From the NCBI GenBank assembly GCA_034638255.1, contig JAWPGT010000026.1:248001-312000 (forward strand): a stretch of DNA of 64,000 nt, read 5' to 3'. Position numbers and translations under genes: made by a program. Shown one piece after another: positions 22,912-33,771 of the stretch (the stretch's first letter is position 1; every line of letters begins with the position of its first letter). The notes below the pieces were generated by a model. It was not told the origin of the DNA. It saw nothing but the letters and a program-made list of their open reading frames with translations, and made no database searches. Source of the DNA: Coprinus comatus (taxonomy: Eukaryota; Basidiomycota; Agaricomycetes; Agaricales; Agaricaceae).

Positions 22912-25900
22912 ATGCAACAAAATTCTGCCGGCCCAATTGCAGCCTCCCCTTCTCCTATTACTAGTATGCCTAGTAAAAAACGGCGGTCTTCTTCATGTCA
23001 ATACTGCTACAAATATCTTGACAGTGATCGAGCTGTCCAACGACATATATCAGCATCAGCACCATGTCTACAGAAACAAAACCAAGAGATTTATGGTACT
23101 TACACATTACCAGAAACTCCCACCAATTCATCATTACCAGGCGTTGATTCTACATATTACTCTGAAAGCATAGATCTTAATATTGAATCAGATGGCGAAG
23201 GTCCATCAGCATGGAAGCGGTTTCGGATGGATGCAGAAAACCTACCAGAAGTGCCATCCTTACAAAATCCAAACCAGTATACAGCTACACGGAGAAGTAC
23301 TGGTGAAGCGCCTTTACGATATTATAGGAAGTTCCCCAAGGAGGCAGGAACACCATTATATCAATCACAAACCATTTTTGAGAAATGGAAAGTAGAGGGT
23401 TTAGGGAAAGGAGACCCGTTTCGTGATGAGGAAGAGTGGGAGATGGCTGAATGGTTGGTCAAGCATGTTGGTCAGAATGCAACTGAGGAGTTTCTTAAAT
23501 TAAAAATGGTACGTACATTTGTCTTGAAGGTTCTTGTATCAATATAATACTAATTTTATGATACAAAGTCAAAAGATAAATATACGTTCACGAATAAAAA
23601 CTCACTTATGCGAAAGATCGACCAATTACCACAAGGACCAGGATGGTCGTGTGAGGTTCTCACTGTAGAGGGGGATCAGAAAGGTCCAAGTGGCGAGTTG
23701 ATGACCGAAGATCTTGAACTATGGACAAGGAATCCAGTGGAGTGTATCCGGATGTTATTAGGGAATCCATTGTTTAAAGATGAGATGGCATACGTACCTG
23801 AAAAGGTTTACACAGAAGCAACGGGTGGTGAAGAACACCGGATGTATGATGAGATGTGGACGGCGGATTGGTGGTGGAATGTACAAGTAAGTGCATACTT
23901 GTGCAAAACTAAGAATTGGTACTTACTGATAATAAGGAGACGCTTCCAGAAGGAGCCACAATAGCACCATTAATTCTGGCCTCAGATAAGACGCAATTAT
24001 CACAGTTTCAAGGTGACAAAAACGCTTGGCCAGTATACCTAACATTAGGGAATATATCAAAAGAAGTCAGACGACGTCATACGAAACGTGCAACAGTATT
24101 GATCGGTTACTTACCAGTGCCAAAGTTTGATTGTTTCACTTCTGAGACAAGGTCACTTCAGAAATATAGATTCTTTCATACGTGTATGAAGAAGTTGTTG
24201 GGTATATTGATGGAAGCAGGACGAAAGGGAGTGCTTATGGTGTGTGCAGATGGATGGATAAGGAAGGTATATCCGATTTTATGTTCCTATGTTGCCGACC
24301 ATCCAGAGCAGTGTTTGGTAGCATGTTGCAAGGAATCCAGGTGTCCGCGGTGCCTAATAGCAGCAGAAGACAGAGGCGAGGGATGTGTAGGTGACGCAAG
24401 GAATAGAGATGAGATACTGAATCTTCTACACCAACATCACGAGGGACGAAATCCATTAAAATTCAACGAATACGGATTACGTGCGGTGTACGAACCTTTC
24501 TGGAAGGATCTACCCCACTCAGATATATTCACCTGCTTCACTCCCGATCTCCTACATCAACTGCATAAAGGGATTTTCAAGGACCATCTAGTACATTGGT
24601 GTCAGAAAACTCTAGGAGAAACGAATATGGATAAACGGTTTAAATATGTGACTGACTTTCCAAAATTGCGATACTTTCGCAATGGTATCTCCTTTGTTTC
24701 ACAATGGACGGGGACAGAGCATAAAGAGATGGAGAGAGTGTTTCTTGGTTTGTTGCCAGGTGGTGGAGTACATTCAAAAGTGGTAAAGGCTGCGCGTGGG
24801 ATTTTGGACTTCATTTACTGCGCGTCGTTGACAAGTCACACAAATGACAGTCTCACATCCTTGCGTGAAGCTCTCACATCATTCCACAATAACAAGGATA
24901 TTTTCATAGACACCAATATCCGTCATCATTTCCGCCTCCCAAAACTCCATTCTCTTGACCACTATGAAGAAGCTATACGAGCATTAGGAAGTGCTGATGG
25001 GTACAATACAGAATCCCCGGAGCGTCTACACATTGACTATGCAAAATCAGCTTACCGATCTACCAATAAACGAGACCATATTCAGCAGATGACAGTTTGG
25101 CTACAGCGAAGGGAGGCTCTTTGGCTACGTCAGGTTTACATAGACTGGTTGGATGCTGGTTTATCATCTGCTGGCAAGCCCGAGTTTGTATCCGAGTCAG
25201 ACCTTGAACTTGATGACGGTGCATCCCCTAGTGAGCTGGCAACACCTGTGAGTACCTCAACCAACACCTATATTGTCGCCAAGCTCCCTCCCCTTCGTCA
25301 TTGCACTGTATCCACTATTGAAACCGACTTTGGTGCATCTCAATTCCTTCCGGCACTCTCCACCTACCTCCAAACTCATCTACAGTCGTCATCATCTATC
25401 CAAACTCCAAACATGTATGACCAATTCAATCTGTACAAGCAGGCCGATGTAGTTGTATTCCCTTCAAGATACATCAGTACCAGTCAACAAGGCATACGAA
25501 CAAGGCCATTCAGGGCAGCTGAGGGTCGGAAGGGTGCATTACCAGCAGTATTTGATACTGTGTTAGTTATTTCGGACCGGGAAAAGTATATACGGGGATG
25601 TGGCCTTCAAGGTAAGTTTTTCTCTGAGACTCGAGACTTAGTAATGACCCACTGAGTCTGAGACTTATCTCCTCAGGTCTATGTGCTGCACGTATTCGTG
25701 TTATCTTCGAGCTCCCTTCATATCTTGGAGCAATATCCCACCCTCTCGTATATCTTGAATGGTTTACACCATTCGGAACCATTGATCCCAACACGCAGTT
25801 CTATATTATCAAACCGGCTATTCAACCAAGATCAAGAGAAAGGAAAGTTTCTATTCTTCCTCTTTCCTATGTGGTTGACAGCTGTCACTTGATTCCTATG

Positions 25901-26023
25901 ATTCAAGGTCGCGAACCTAACCCGGCATGGGATACGTTCAGTACTCTCAACCTGGGGGACAAATTTTTCTTCAATCATTACATTAATTTGCGTACATTTT
26001 CCTTAGTCAAATTACAAGCATAA
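22912..26023 (+). CDS. Plavaka-type transposase
   Basis: Exons 22912-23508, 23569-23886, 23937-25611 and 25677-26023 join in frame to 978 residues. A C2H2-like zinc finger (CQYCYKYLDSDRAVQRH..C) lies at about residues 27-55 and probably binds DNA. The catalytic RNase H-like core carries ILASDKTQLSQF (first acidic residue), then GDKNAWPVYLTLGNISKEVR, VCADGWIRKVYP, VADHPEQCLVACCKE and CPRCLIA, then CFTPDLLHQLHKGIFKDHL, and TESPERLHID as a candidate for the last acidic residue. This motif chain is typical of Plavaka/CMC elements in mushrooms. No stops or frameshifts are seen, so the enzyme may be functional. The frame opens earlier at a GTG (22852), but the first ATG is 22912. Confidence 0.88.
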
Positions 26024-26170
26024 CCAAGCAAATAATAATATATTTCTCGTTCACTCAAAAACTAGTATTACTGAGTCAAGACTCACTGACACAGTAAGAG
26101 CAGTGGCTAGTTACTACTACTGAACTTCCGAATCCGCCGACTTGAGTTCAATATGTTCCACAGTGACGAG

Positions 26171-26348
26171 ATTGCATGAGTGATCTCAAAAATGATGGGA
26201 TCATCATGATTGCAATCACGTTCCAGTGGATAGCAGACGATTGCACATCATTGCATCCTTATTCATCAATGATGTGCAATCATGTAAGGGCTGGCTACAC
26301 CATTGACAATACATACAATGTCACACGAAATTGTGGAAGCAGATTGCA
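26171..26348. repeat. Right subterminal ATTGCA cluster
   Basis: ATTGCA at 26171, 26209 (overlapping TGCAAT at 26211), 26240, 26250 and 26343, plus TGCAAT at 26275. Matches the left cluster in motif, with mixed orientation. Confidence 0.7.
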
Positions 26349-26364
26349 ATGTAACCAAAGGCCA

Positions 26365-26374
26365 TTTCCTGATG
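26365..26374 (-). repeat. Right terminal inverted repeat of the 6-kb transposon
   Basis: TTTCCTGATG, the inverted match of 20376-20385. Followed by TT. Confidence 0.7.
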
Positions 26375-26376
26375 TT

Positions 26377-28438
26377 AGAGCTGACTCCGGTTCTAGGTAT
26401 CAAGTTGAGGACGACGAACGAGATAGAGTAGAAGCAATAAGAACAAGAGTATTAAGCTGAAGCTTAATCTCTGTCGCTGTCCATGTATTTATACAACTAC
26501 GAGTACAGGTTGTAGGCTATGCTTGATACATGTGAGACAGGAGAGTGAAACTATCTACAGCTGAAACAGTGAGTGAAACGACAAGTGGAAGTCCGTAGAA
26601 AGTACTAGTCCGAGGCTATACGAAACAGTAGTCCAAGGCTATGTGAAACGAGTAAGAGAAAGTACACTATCGTCCATCATTAGTTCTAATGATTAGTCGT
26701 GATAAATATGAAACCGTAACACTGTTCCTAGTCGACCTAAAACCTCAACTTCTTTGAAACTCGGTGTGCATACTGTGAAATATCCTCGACAGGACGTTTG
26801 CAAGGCCCCAGTGGTGCAGGTGCAAACAAATTGTTCAAAAGAGTTAATGTGTTGGCAAGAGTCGCAAGACTTGTCAACGTGTTATGAGTGTGACCCTCAT
26901 ATGGTCACACTCTCAACCCTGTGTAGTAATATCTCCAATAACAATGCCAAAGGTGAAGAGAGGGTAACAAAAGGGTGGTGATGGTGAGGATATATTATTT
27001 ACATTCAATTCTCAACATGATTGTATTAATCTTCAGTGCCAGAGGAATGGTCAATGATCACATATTCCAATACTCAGTACCCAACAATACATCATTAATT
27101 AATAATATGCACGCTTTGCACAATGCCAATCACATTAGCATTCGTGAGACTCTACTTCGATCCCTTACCAAACCAGTACCAGTATTAAAGGATCGTTGTA
27201 TATTGGTGAAGATTCTTTGTGCAGCCTCAGGTGCCAACTCAAGTCGACGGTGGACAGCAGCAGTGGACAGGGTAGTGGGCTTAGCCCTTGGTTATGACTA
27301 AGCAAAGACAAGATGTCTAGTGGGCATTTGTTACTAAACTGTTATATGGTTGTGTAACGGATTGTTTTCTAGATATCAAAGTCATATGGAATGTATCTAC
27401 GAAACTATACAGTAAGATGCAATCAAATGAATGACATTTGAGTGTCCAATCAAAACTATTTTGTAATGTTACGTTCGTGACTCAAATCTGTTATCAAACT
27501 GGGACGGGCGTGTATTTCTCAGGTACCCGTATCCCAGTTAGGAAGGTGCTATTAATGAGTTCTGAAATGCAATATAAATTGTAAAAGCAGTTCGTAACTC
27601 ATTTTATACAAACTCTAGAATGTATAAAAGAAAGAGAAGCCATATAGAGAGAATCTAGGGCAATATTCTATACCCAAAAAAATGCGAATTCAAACGGAAA
27701 ACCTAGTATATTCTGCTTCTAGCCTGGTAAGTATACACTGGGCTCCCACCTCAATCTATTCGCACTGTACACCTTTTAGTATATCTTTAATGTAAACTAT
27801 AACTAGGAAACCTCTATAGACACATTTAGCATGTCTCTACAGTATGAAAATCCACCTCTATTATTACAAAATGGTCGATTGTCACAGTGTGACTCAGTGG
27901 GTGATGGGGTCGGATCCGGATGAAATTCTGATGAAACCTACCTTATATCAATGGGAAACCAGTATCAGTATTCCACGGGTGATCCACTTCGTTGAACATT
28001 GTTCCAATTTTAGAAAACAAAGAAGCCTTTTCTCTCCGAAATGTTCAAAAAAGTTTGACGGATGGACAGCTCACCCACGCCTTTAAGTCCGATAACATTC
28101 TCAAGGATCAATATATCATCATATCATGACTCAAAGAGACGTCTGATGTCGTGGCGGTTTCATTTTCACATAAAGACAGAACGGAGGAATCGACGGTATA
28201 ATATTAGACCAACTTACTTTGAACACCGTCTTCGTTTTCTGATACACTAGGAATAACATTTGCAACCGAGTGGCTCACCTCGATAGACAAACGTGAAATC
28301 TTGTTGACGCTAAAGCAAAGAAACAAATAAAAGTGAATAATTCATTACCACATATCAGAACTGAAGGGTATACGGGAAGAAGAAAAAAACAAGAAACCCC
28401 CAATCCAGAATAAATAAAAAAAGCAAAGAAAAAAATAT
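26377..28438. other. Intergenic region with palindromes, no gene seen
   Basis: About 2 kb right of the transposon. Contains a 10-bp perfect inverted repeat (26886-26895 and 26903-26912, GAGTGTGACC / GGTCACACTC) and an imperfect one at 27497-27508 / 27526-27539 (AACTGGGACGGG). Open frames at 26754-26981 and 26975-27301 have no recognisable family; the area may be an old transposon or LTR remnant. Confidence 0.45.
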
Positions 28439-31400
28439 CTAAACCAAACTCCTAATAATCGAATTAGCTTCAACACCATATATACTCATACCCTTCTACA
28501 AAAAAGCAAATGAAATCAATTAGTAATCAGTACATTTCAACAAAAAAAACGAAGAAAAAGAAAAAGACTCACTCGTCTAGGACAAGCAGGAGTAATTCTA
28601 TTACACCCCCAAACCTTAACCTCTTCCAAATTCTTACAACCACTAATATTCCTCTTATTCATAGGCATAGTGGTAGTCGTATCAACTGTTTTCATTCTCA
28701 CATCCCCATCCCCATCCTCATTCTCATCCTCATTTTCACCTTCATTTTCACCTTGATCTTGATCTTGACTTTGTTGTTGTTGCTTGCCTTTTCCTTCACC
28801 TTGACCTTCAACACCAACACCATCAATCCAACTGCCAACAACCCAATCCGTAACATCTCTAACCCAACCAACATCCAATTTCTTCAAACTCCCACAAACC
28901 TTTCCAATTTCAATTAAAACTTCCTCACTAACCTCTTTCCAACCATTTATATTAAGTTCTTCTAAACCTTTTCCTGAATGTTTTAGAATTGCTTTTAAGG
29001 ATTTATCACCTAATAAATGATTTCTTGATAAATCCAACTTGAGTAATGAAGTTTCTTTTGGTGTTGGTGTTGGTGTTGATGTTGAGTTAGTAGTAGGAGT
29101 GGGTGTAGGTGTAGGCGTAACTTTCGATTTTGATTTCGACCTAGACTTGGACTTGGACGTAGGCGTAGACGTGGATGAAGCTGTAGTCATATCTGTGGCC
29201 ATAGCCGTAGCCAAACCAGACAAAGAATCAGAATCAAAACACCAATCCTCAAACAACTTCCCAACACCAACATCCGTCAACCCAGGAATATTATTCAACA
29301 CAAGCGTTCTCAAACATTTCATATTAGGTCCCAAGCCTCTTTCCAAAAATTCATCCCCAAGTAACAAATGTTTCGATAAATCCAAATGAATCAAGTTTTC
29401 ACCTATAGCTGATAATAATGTTATCATAGCTTCTTCGCTACATGATTCTGAAGGATCTGAGAGATCGAGGTATTCCAGCTTCGATTTCGATTTTGGTTTC
29501 GTCTTTTGATCTTGATCTTCATTTTCACCTTCATTTTCGTCTTCATCATCTTCATCCTGAAGACCAAGACTCGCAAGTCCCAAAAGAAAATCATCGTTCA
29601 ATTTCCCAACCTCCTTCAACCTAACTTCTTTTAAACTCCCACCACAACACTCAACCAACGAATTCAAACAATCCAAATCAAATCTCGGACTTTGAGTAAT
29701 AAAAAACCTCTCAAGTCCAACCCCAACCCCCGTACCAACACCACCAAGCACTTGTTTATCCTCCTTACAACTATGTCCCTTGAAAAACTCTATCCAAGCA
29801 TCAGGTCTAATAAGAAAAGGACCAAGTAATTCAATAGAAGTCAAGTTCGGTAAAGATGTAGCGAATAGTTGAATTGCTGAATCTGTGATTTGACCACAGA
29901 AATCGAGTCGGAGGGTTGTTAGATTTGGATTTAGATAAGCTAGAGTTTCAAATGCATTTGAAGGGAGGTCTTTATTAAAAAAAAGAGTGAATATATGCAC
30001 TTTCTTTGATTAACATAAAGAATGAGAGGGACTTACTGGTAGCATCGTATAATGTGAGGGTAGTATTCGTAGGACTATAGAATAATGGTGCATTTTCTGC
30101 AGTTCTAGTTAAACGTTAATTAAACGTTATAGAGTCAGATAAATCCTCTTCTCGCAGTGACCGTGTAGGCAATAAAGAAAAAAGTGAAAACAACTCACAA
30201 ACTACGATTCTTAGACAATGCTTTAGATATCGCTTCCACATTCATAGTTCCAATATCTCCCAACGCCTCAACATCATCAATATGCTTCGTTATAATCTAC
30301 CAAAAAACAACAAAAAAATCCAAACACTTCAGCAGACAAAAACAAACTGATAACAATATAAAAACATACCTGAACGCACAAAGAAACAAGAGTAGGAAAC
30401 GGTCTTTCCTCAAAATTATTAATAGTCCTCTTATCCGCTTGCACCTTCTTCCTTCCTCCTCCTCCTCTTGGACCTTTCTTATTAAAAGGATTGCCACCAG
30501 CAGCTTTAGTACAAACATGACATAACCATCCATTTCCTGAAGATGCTGCCTGTGTATAAACCGTCTATAAAACCAACAACAACAACAAAATCAGTTCTAC
30601 TTTATCCTTCACAAAGGAGAGAAAGGGGTGACTTACAACAGTAAACCTCTTTCCACACTTAACGCAATTCTCAAAACTTCCTGGAGCAGGTTTTCCTTTC
30701 CCAATAATTCTAGAAGGTGCCGTATACTCATCTTCATCCTCACCCTCACCTTCATCTTCATCCTCATCATCATCAAGATTTTTAACACCCTTCCTCTTCT
30801 TCCCTTTCCCTTTCCCCTTCTCGTTCTTTTCTCTTTCTCTTTCAAAGCTTTAAGTTTCGCAGCAGTCGTTTTCGTAAGTTTTCTTTTCTTTGAAGATGGA
30901 GCTTCAAGTTGTTCAGCTTCTTCTTCTCCTTCTCCTTTCTCTTGTTCTTTTTCGACTTCTTTCATCTCAATTTCATCATTATTCTCAACTTGAACTTGTT
31001 CAGTAACATTTCCATCACCCAATTCATCATCATCCAAATCATCCGACGCATTTCCCGAATACTACAAAAAAAAAAAAACGCGCATTTAATCAGCATACAT
31101 CCCAAAAATTCCCAAATCCAAAAAAAAAAAAAACATACACGTAACCTAGATATCCTTCCACCAGCCCTTCCCCTTCCCCTTCCCCTTCCCCCCCTCCCTC
31201 CTCTTCCTCTAATCCCAGCTAATCTAGGCGAAGCTTCTCTTGACGAGCCAGGACTTTGAGATTGAGTAGAAGGTCCAGCAACAGGTTGATTTTGGTCTTG
31301 GACTTGGGCTTGTTGTTGAGCTCTCGTAGCAGCTCTACGCGCAATAGTCGTAGGCGTAATACCCGATTCCTAAAAACCCACTCCTCTTTCAATATACTTT

Positions 31401-31494
31401 CATAAAATGTTTAAAAAATAAAACATACGCGTAAGAACTCTGTCAGAGCAGACGTAGGTCCTCTAACATTATTACCACCAGCACCGCGACTCAT
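28439..31494 (-). CDS. rad7: RAD7-like global-genome nucleotide excision repair protein
   Basis: Rad7 partners Rad16 to find UV lesions in non-transcribed DNA and is a leucine-rich-repeat subunit of a ubiquitin ligase. The start at 31494 gives the Rad7 N-terminus (NNVRGPTSALTEFLRESGI). A zinc site follows: CVKCGKRF near 30645-30670, then GWLCHVCTKA near 30500-30530. The VEALGDIG exon is near 30240. A run of leucine-rich repeats (LTTLRLDFCGQITD, LKKLDVGW, LEEVKVWGCNRITPACPRR) spans about 30000-28560, and the last exon ends YGVEANSIIRSLV. About eight exons. Two oddities: the LRR region has long acidic and Thr/Ser/Lys inserts encoded by microsatellite-like DNA, and the acidic N-terminal exon changes frame inside a purine tract at about 30780-30850 without visible splice sites. 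Confidence 0.88.
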
Positions 31495-31745
31495 ATTGTC
31501 AGGAGTTTAGCGAGAGACTTGATGTGAGAGTGGTTAATTGAACGCGCAACGTCACACAAAAAAAGCGTTACGTGACTCAGGCTAATTAAATGACTCAACA
31601 CCAAAACAATTTTCAATAACTCTAATTGTTCCTAAATAAGCGAGTGGGGTTATTGTTTTAAAAAAACATACTAAAAACCTCTAATCAAAACCCTATATAT
31701 CATTATTATCAAGCAACAAGTAAATCAATAGGTCATCCAATAAAA

Positions 31746-32893
31746 TTAAACGTATTTCGCAAAGAGGGGTATCAGCGATTGGGCAACAGTATAACTGAAC
31801 ACCAATTTAGGTCCCACAACAAGAATCTAAAAGACACGATAACAATCAGTAACCACTTTCCTACAATAGCCAAACACACCCAGAAGAAAAAAAAACGTAC
31901 CTTGGGAGTCAAACCCTTGAAGAAAGCTGAAGGACCTTCATTCTTAAGCATATCCTTAACAACCGTAACCCCCGAAACCTTGTTCTCAAAGTTCGCATTT
32001 TGAATTCTCGTCTTGACAGTATCAAGAGGAGCAGCAATCGAAATGGATGCGACAGCACCAGCAATCGATGCAACAAAGTTTTGTCCCCAAGTAGCTTTTG
32101 AGAAATCGCTAACACCGAGTACATACTCTTTTGTCACGGCAGAAGCACCAAATAGCTAGAACACACAAGAACAAGTGTCAATTCCACTGAAAAATCATTG
32201 TAGTCAAAGGGCTGACGTACTGCGAAACTACCAGGTGCGTTCCTAGCCACTGTCCATCCCCAACCACGATACAAAGTTGTACCTTCCTCCATAAAAATAC
32301 GAACAACACCTCTTCCACGGAAAGCTTCAGGGTTCACCTGACGCTTAATTTTAAGAGCATCAAGAGGAAGTAGTACAACCTCTCCAATACCAGTCAAACT
32401 ACCAGCAGTAGCTTGCATCATCATCTTTCCCTTCCTCTCACCAAAAGTATTTGTAAACTGAGTCTTGTAATGCTTGTTAATCAGATCATTAAAGTATGGT
32501 TGTCCACCAAACTTGTAGATACGTTGCGAGACCTTGTATCCAGCAGCATAACCAAGACCAGGGAAAAGTGATAGGAACTTTGTGGCAATAGGAGCGCTAG
32601 CAGCATCACGGAAGACGATAGTGGACAAATTTTGTAACGAGACCTAACCAACAGTTTAGTCGATATATACATCACAAGACCTGAACAACTAACCTTGTTC
32701 TTGTTACTCATCAAACGTTTGGCCACGGTGTCAACCGGGTGGAAGATGAGAAGCTCAGCAATACCTGGTTCAACCCCACTTGTGAGTATATATCCAACGT
32801 ACAACGCGTCAACTATAACACACCCGAACATCCTGAACCTAAGACACGAGCAGTTCCAGAGTCTTTGCTGCTACCACCGACGTGAGGAGACAT
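31746..32893 (-). CDS. ggc1: Mitochondrial GTP/GDP carrier Ggc1
   Basis: Inner-membrane mitochondrial carrier exchanging GTP and GDP, also linked to iron homeostasis in yeast. ATG at 32893; the first exon (SPHVGGSSKDSGTARVLGSG) joins IAELLIFHPVDTVAKRLMSN after a short intron. Carrier signatures are seen in three repeats: FHPVDTVAKR, LLPLDALKIKRQ and APLDTVKTRIQ. FPGLGYAAGYKV and YRGWGWTVARNAPGSFALFG are highly typical of Ggc1/Yhm1. The last exon ends GPKLVFSY..SLIPLFAKYV with TAA at 31746-31748. About five exons. It is followed on the same strand, about 250 bases away, by rad7 and preceded by the uS7m gene. Confidence 0.93.
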
Positions 32894-33094
32894 GGTTGAG
32901 GAATGAGGATGAAGGGAGTATAAACGCTCGGCTGTATGCGGTTTAACCGTTCGGGAAATCCGAATTTTTTGATGGACTCACGCTCACAAAAACAGAAACA
33001 AATAACGCGCTGGATTTATTACCAAACTCGAACATAAAAAAAAAAAAAAGAAAAACTAATTCCAAAATTAAAAAATAAATACACCAATATTCTA

Positions 33095-33771
33095 TCAAAC
33101 TCGCGGCATATTTCCTCTGTACGCTTTCATTAGAAAAAAAGACTAAATAAATGGATATTAAAAAAAAGAACATACCTGCTAATCATAGCCAACTTATGTT
33201 GTTCCTCCTTCTTCTCCGTAGCCGCACTCTTCTCTCCTTGAACAATCTTAACACACTCTCTAGCCAATCTTTCCGCCGAAGTAAACCCAGGTCTAGAACC
33301 ACTAGCATCCATAATCCAACAAATAGCCGCTCTAGTCCTTTGCCTTTCATTCAAAGCAACAGGTTTTATAATAGCTTTACCACCTCGTTTATGTTTCATA
33401 ACTCTAACAGCAGGAGCTGCCAATTCAACAGCTTCACGAAGAATAGGTAAAGCAGGAGCTTTGGTAAGTGCATTTATATGTAAAAGCATTTCTGATGTGA
33501 TTTTGGCTGCTCGTGCTCTTCTACCATGTTGCATTATTGATGTTGTCCAAAATTCGAGTAAGGGATCTCGGATTGGTGGTGCATCTTCAAATTTAGTAGT
33601 AGCAGTTGGAGAAGTTGAGGAGTCTGTTTTGGGGGTGGGGAAGACGGTGGATGATTGGAATATGTCCAAGGCGGTTTTGGTGTTGGATTCCATTATGGGT
33701 ATTGTTGCCATTGTACAACGTGCATGATGTGGAAGAGTTCGGAGTGTCGTTGAGCGTAATGACAGGAGCAT
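33095..33771 (-). CDS. rsm7: Mitochondrial small-subunit ribosomal protein uS7
   Basis: Component of the mitochondrial 30S head, binding 12S/15S rRNA. Exons 33771-33176 and 33116-33095 join to 205 residues. The N-terminus is Arg/Ser-rich without acids (LLSLRSTTLRTLPHHAR), a good mitochondrial presequence. The uS7 domain is clear: PLLEFWTTSIMQHGRRARA, PILREAVELAAPAVRVM, KPVALNERQRTRAAICWIM and SAERLARECVKI. The tiny last exon gives RGNMPRV and TGA. Two ATGs open the frame (33771, and 33711 MATIPIM); the first is needed for the presequence. Confidence 0.92.

Larger units (their letters stand above)
20376..26374. mobile_element. Plavaka-type (CACTA-like) DNA transposon, complete, 5,999 bp
   Basis: The termini are a 10-bp inverted repeat: CATCAGGAAA at 20376-20385 and TTTCCTGATG at 26365-26374. 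The flanks are TT on both sides (20374-20375 and 26375-26376), a likely 2-bp target duplication. Both ends have clusters of ATTGCA/TGCAAT (left 20401-20528, right 26171-26348), the sort of subterminal array that CACTA-like transposases bind. Inside are two divergent genes, a transposase (plus) and a DUF6532 protein (minus), whose start codons are 73 bp apart. Both reading frames appear intact. The termini were found by matching the two outer flanks by eye, so the exact ends need comparison with an empty site. Confidence 0.78.

Noticed and set aside
26754..27301. Two plus-strand frames of 75 and 108 residues
   Set aside because: No family motif, no conserved pattern and no convincing start context; kept as intergenic.
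29039..29389. Plus-strand Val/Gly/Asp-rich frame
   Set aside because: Antisense shadow of the repetitive RAD7 coding sequence.
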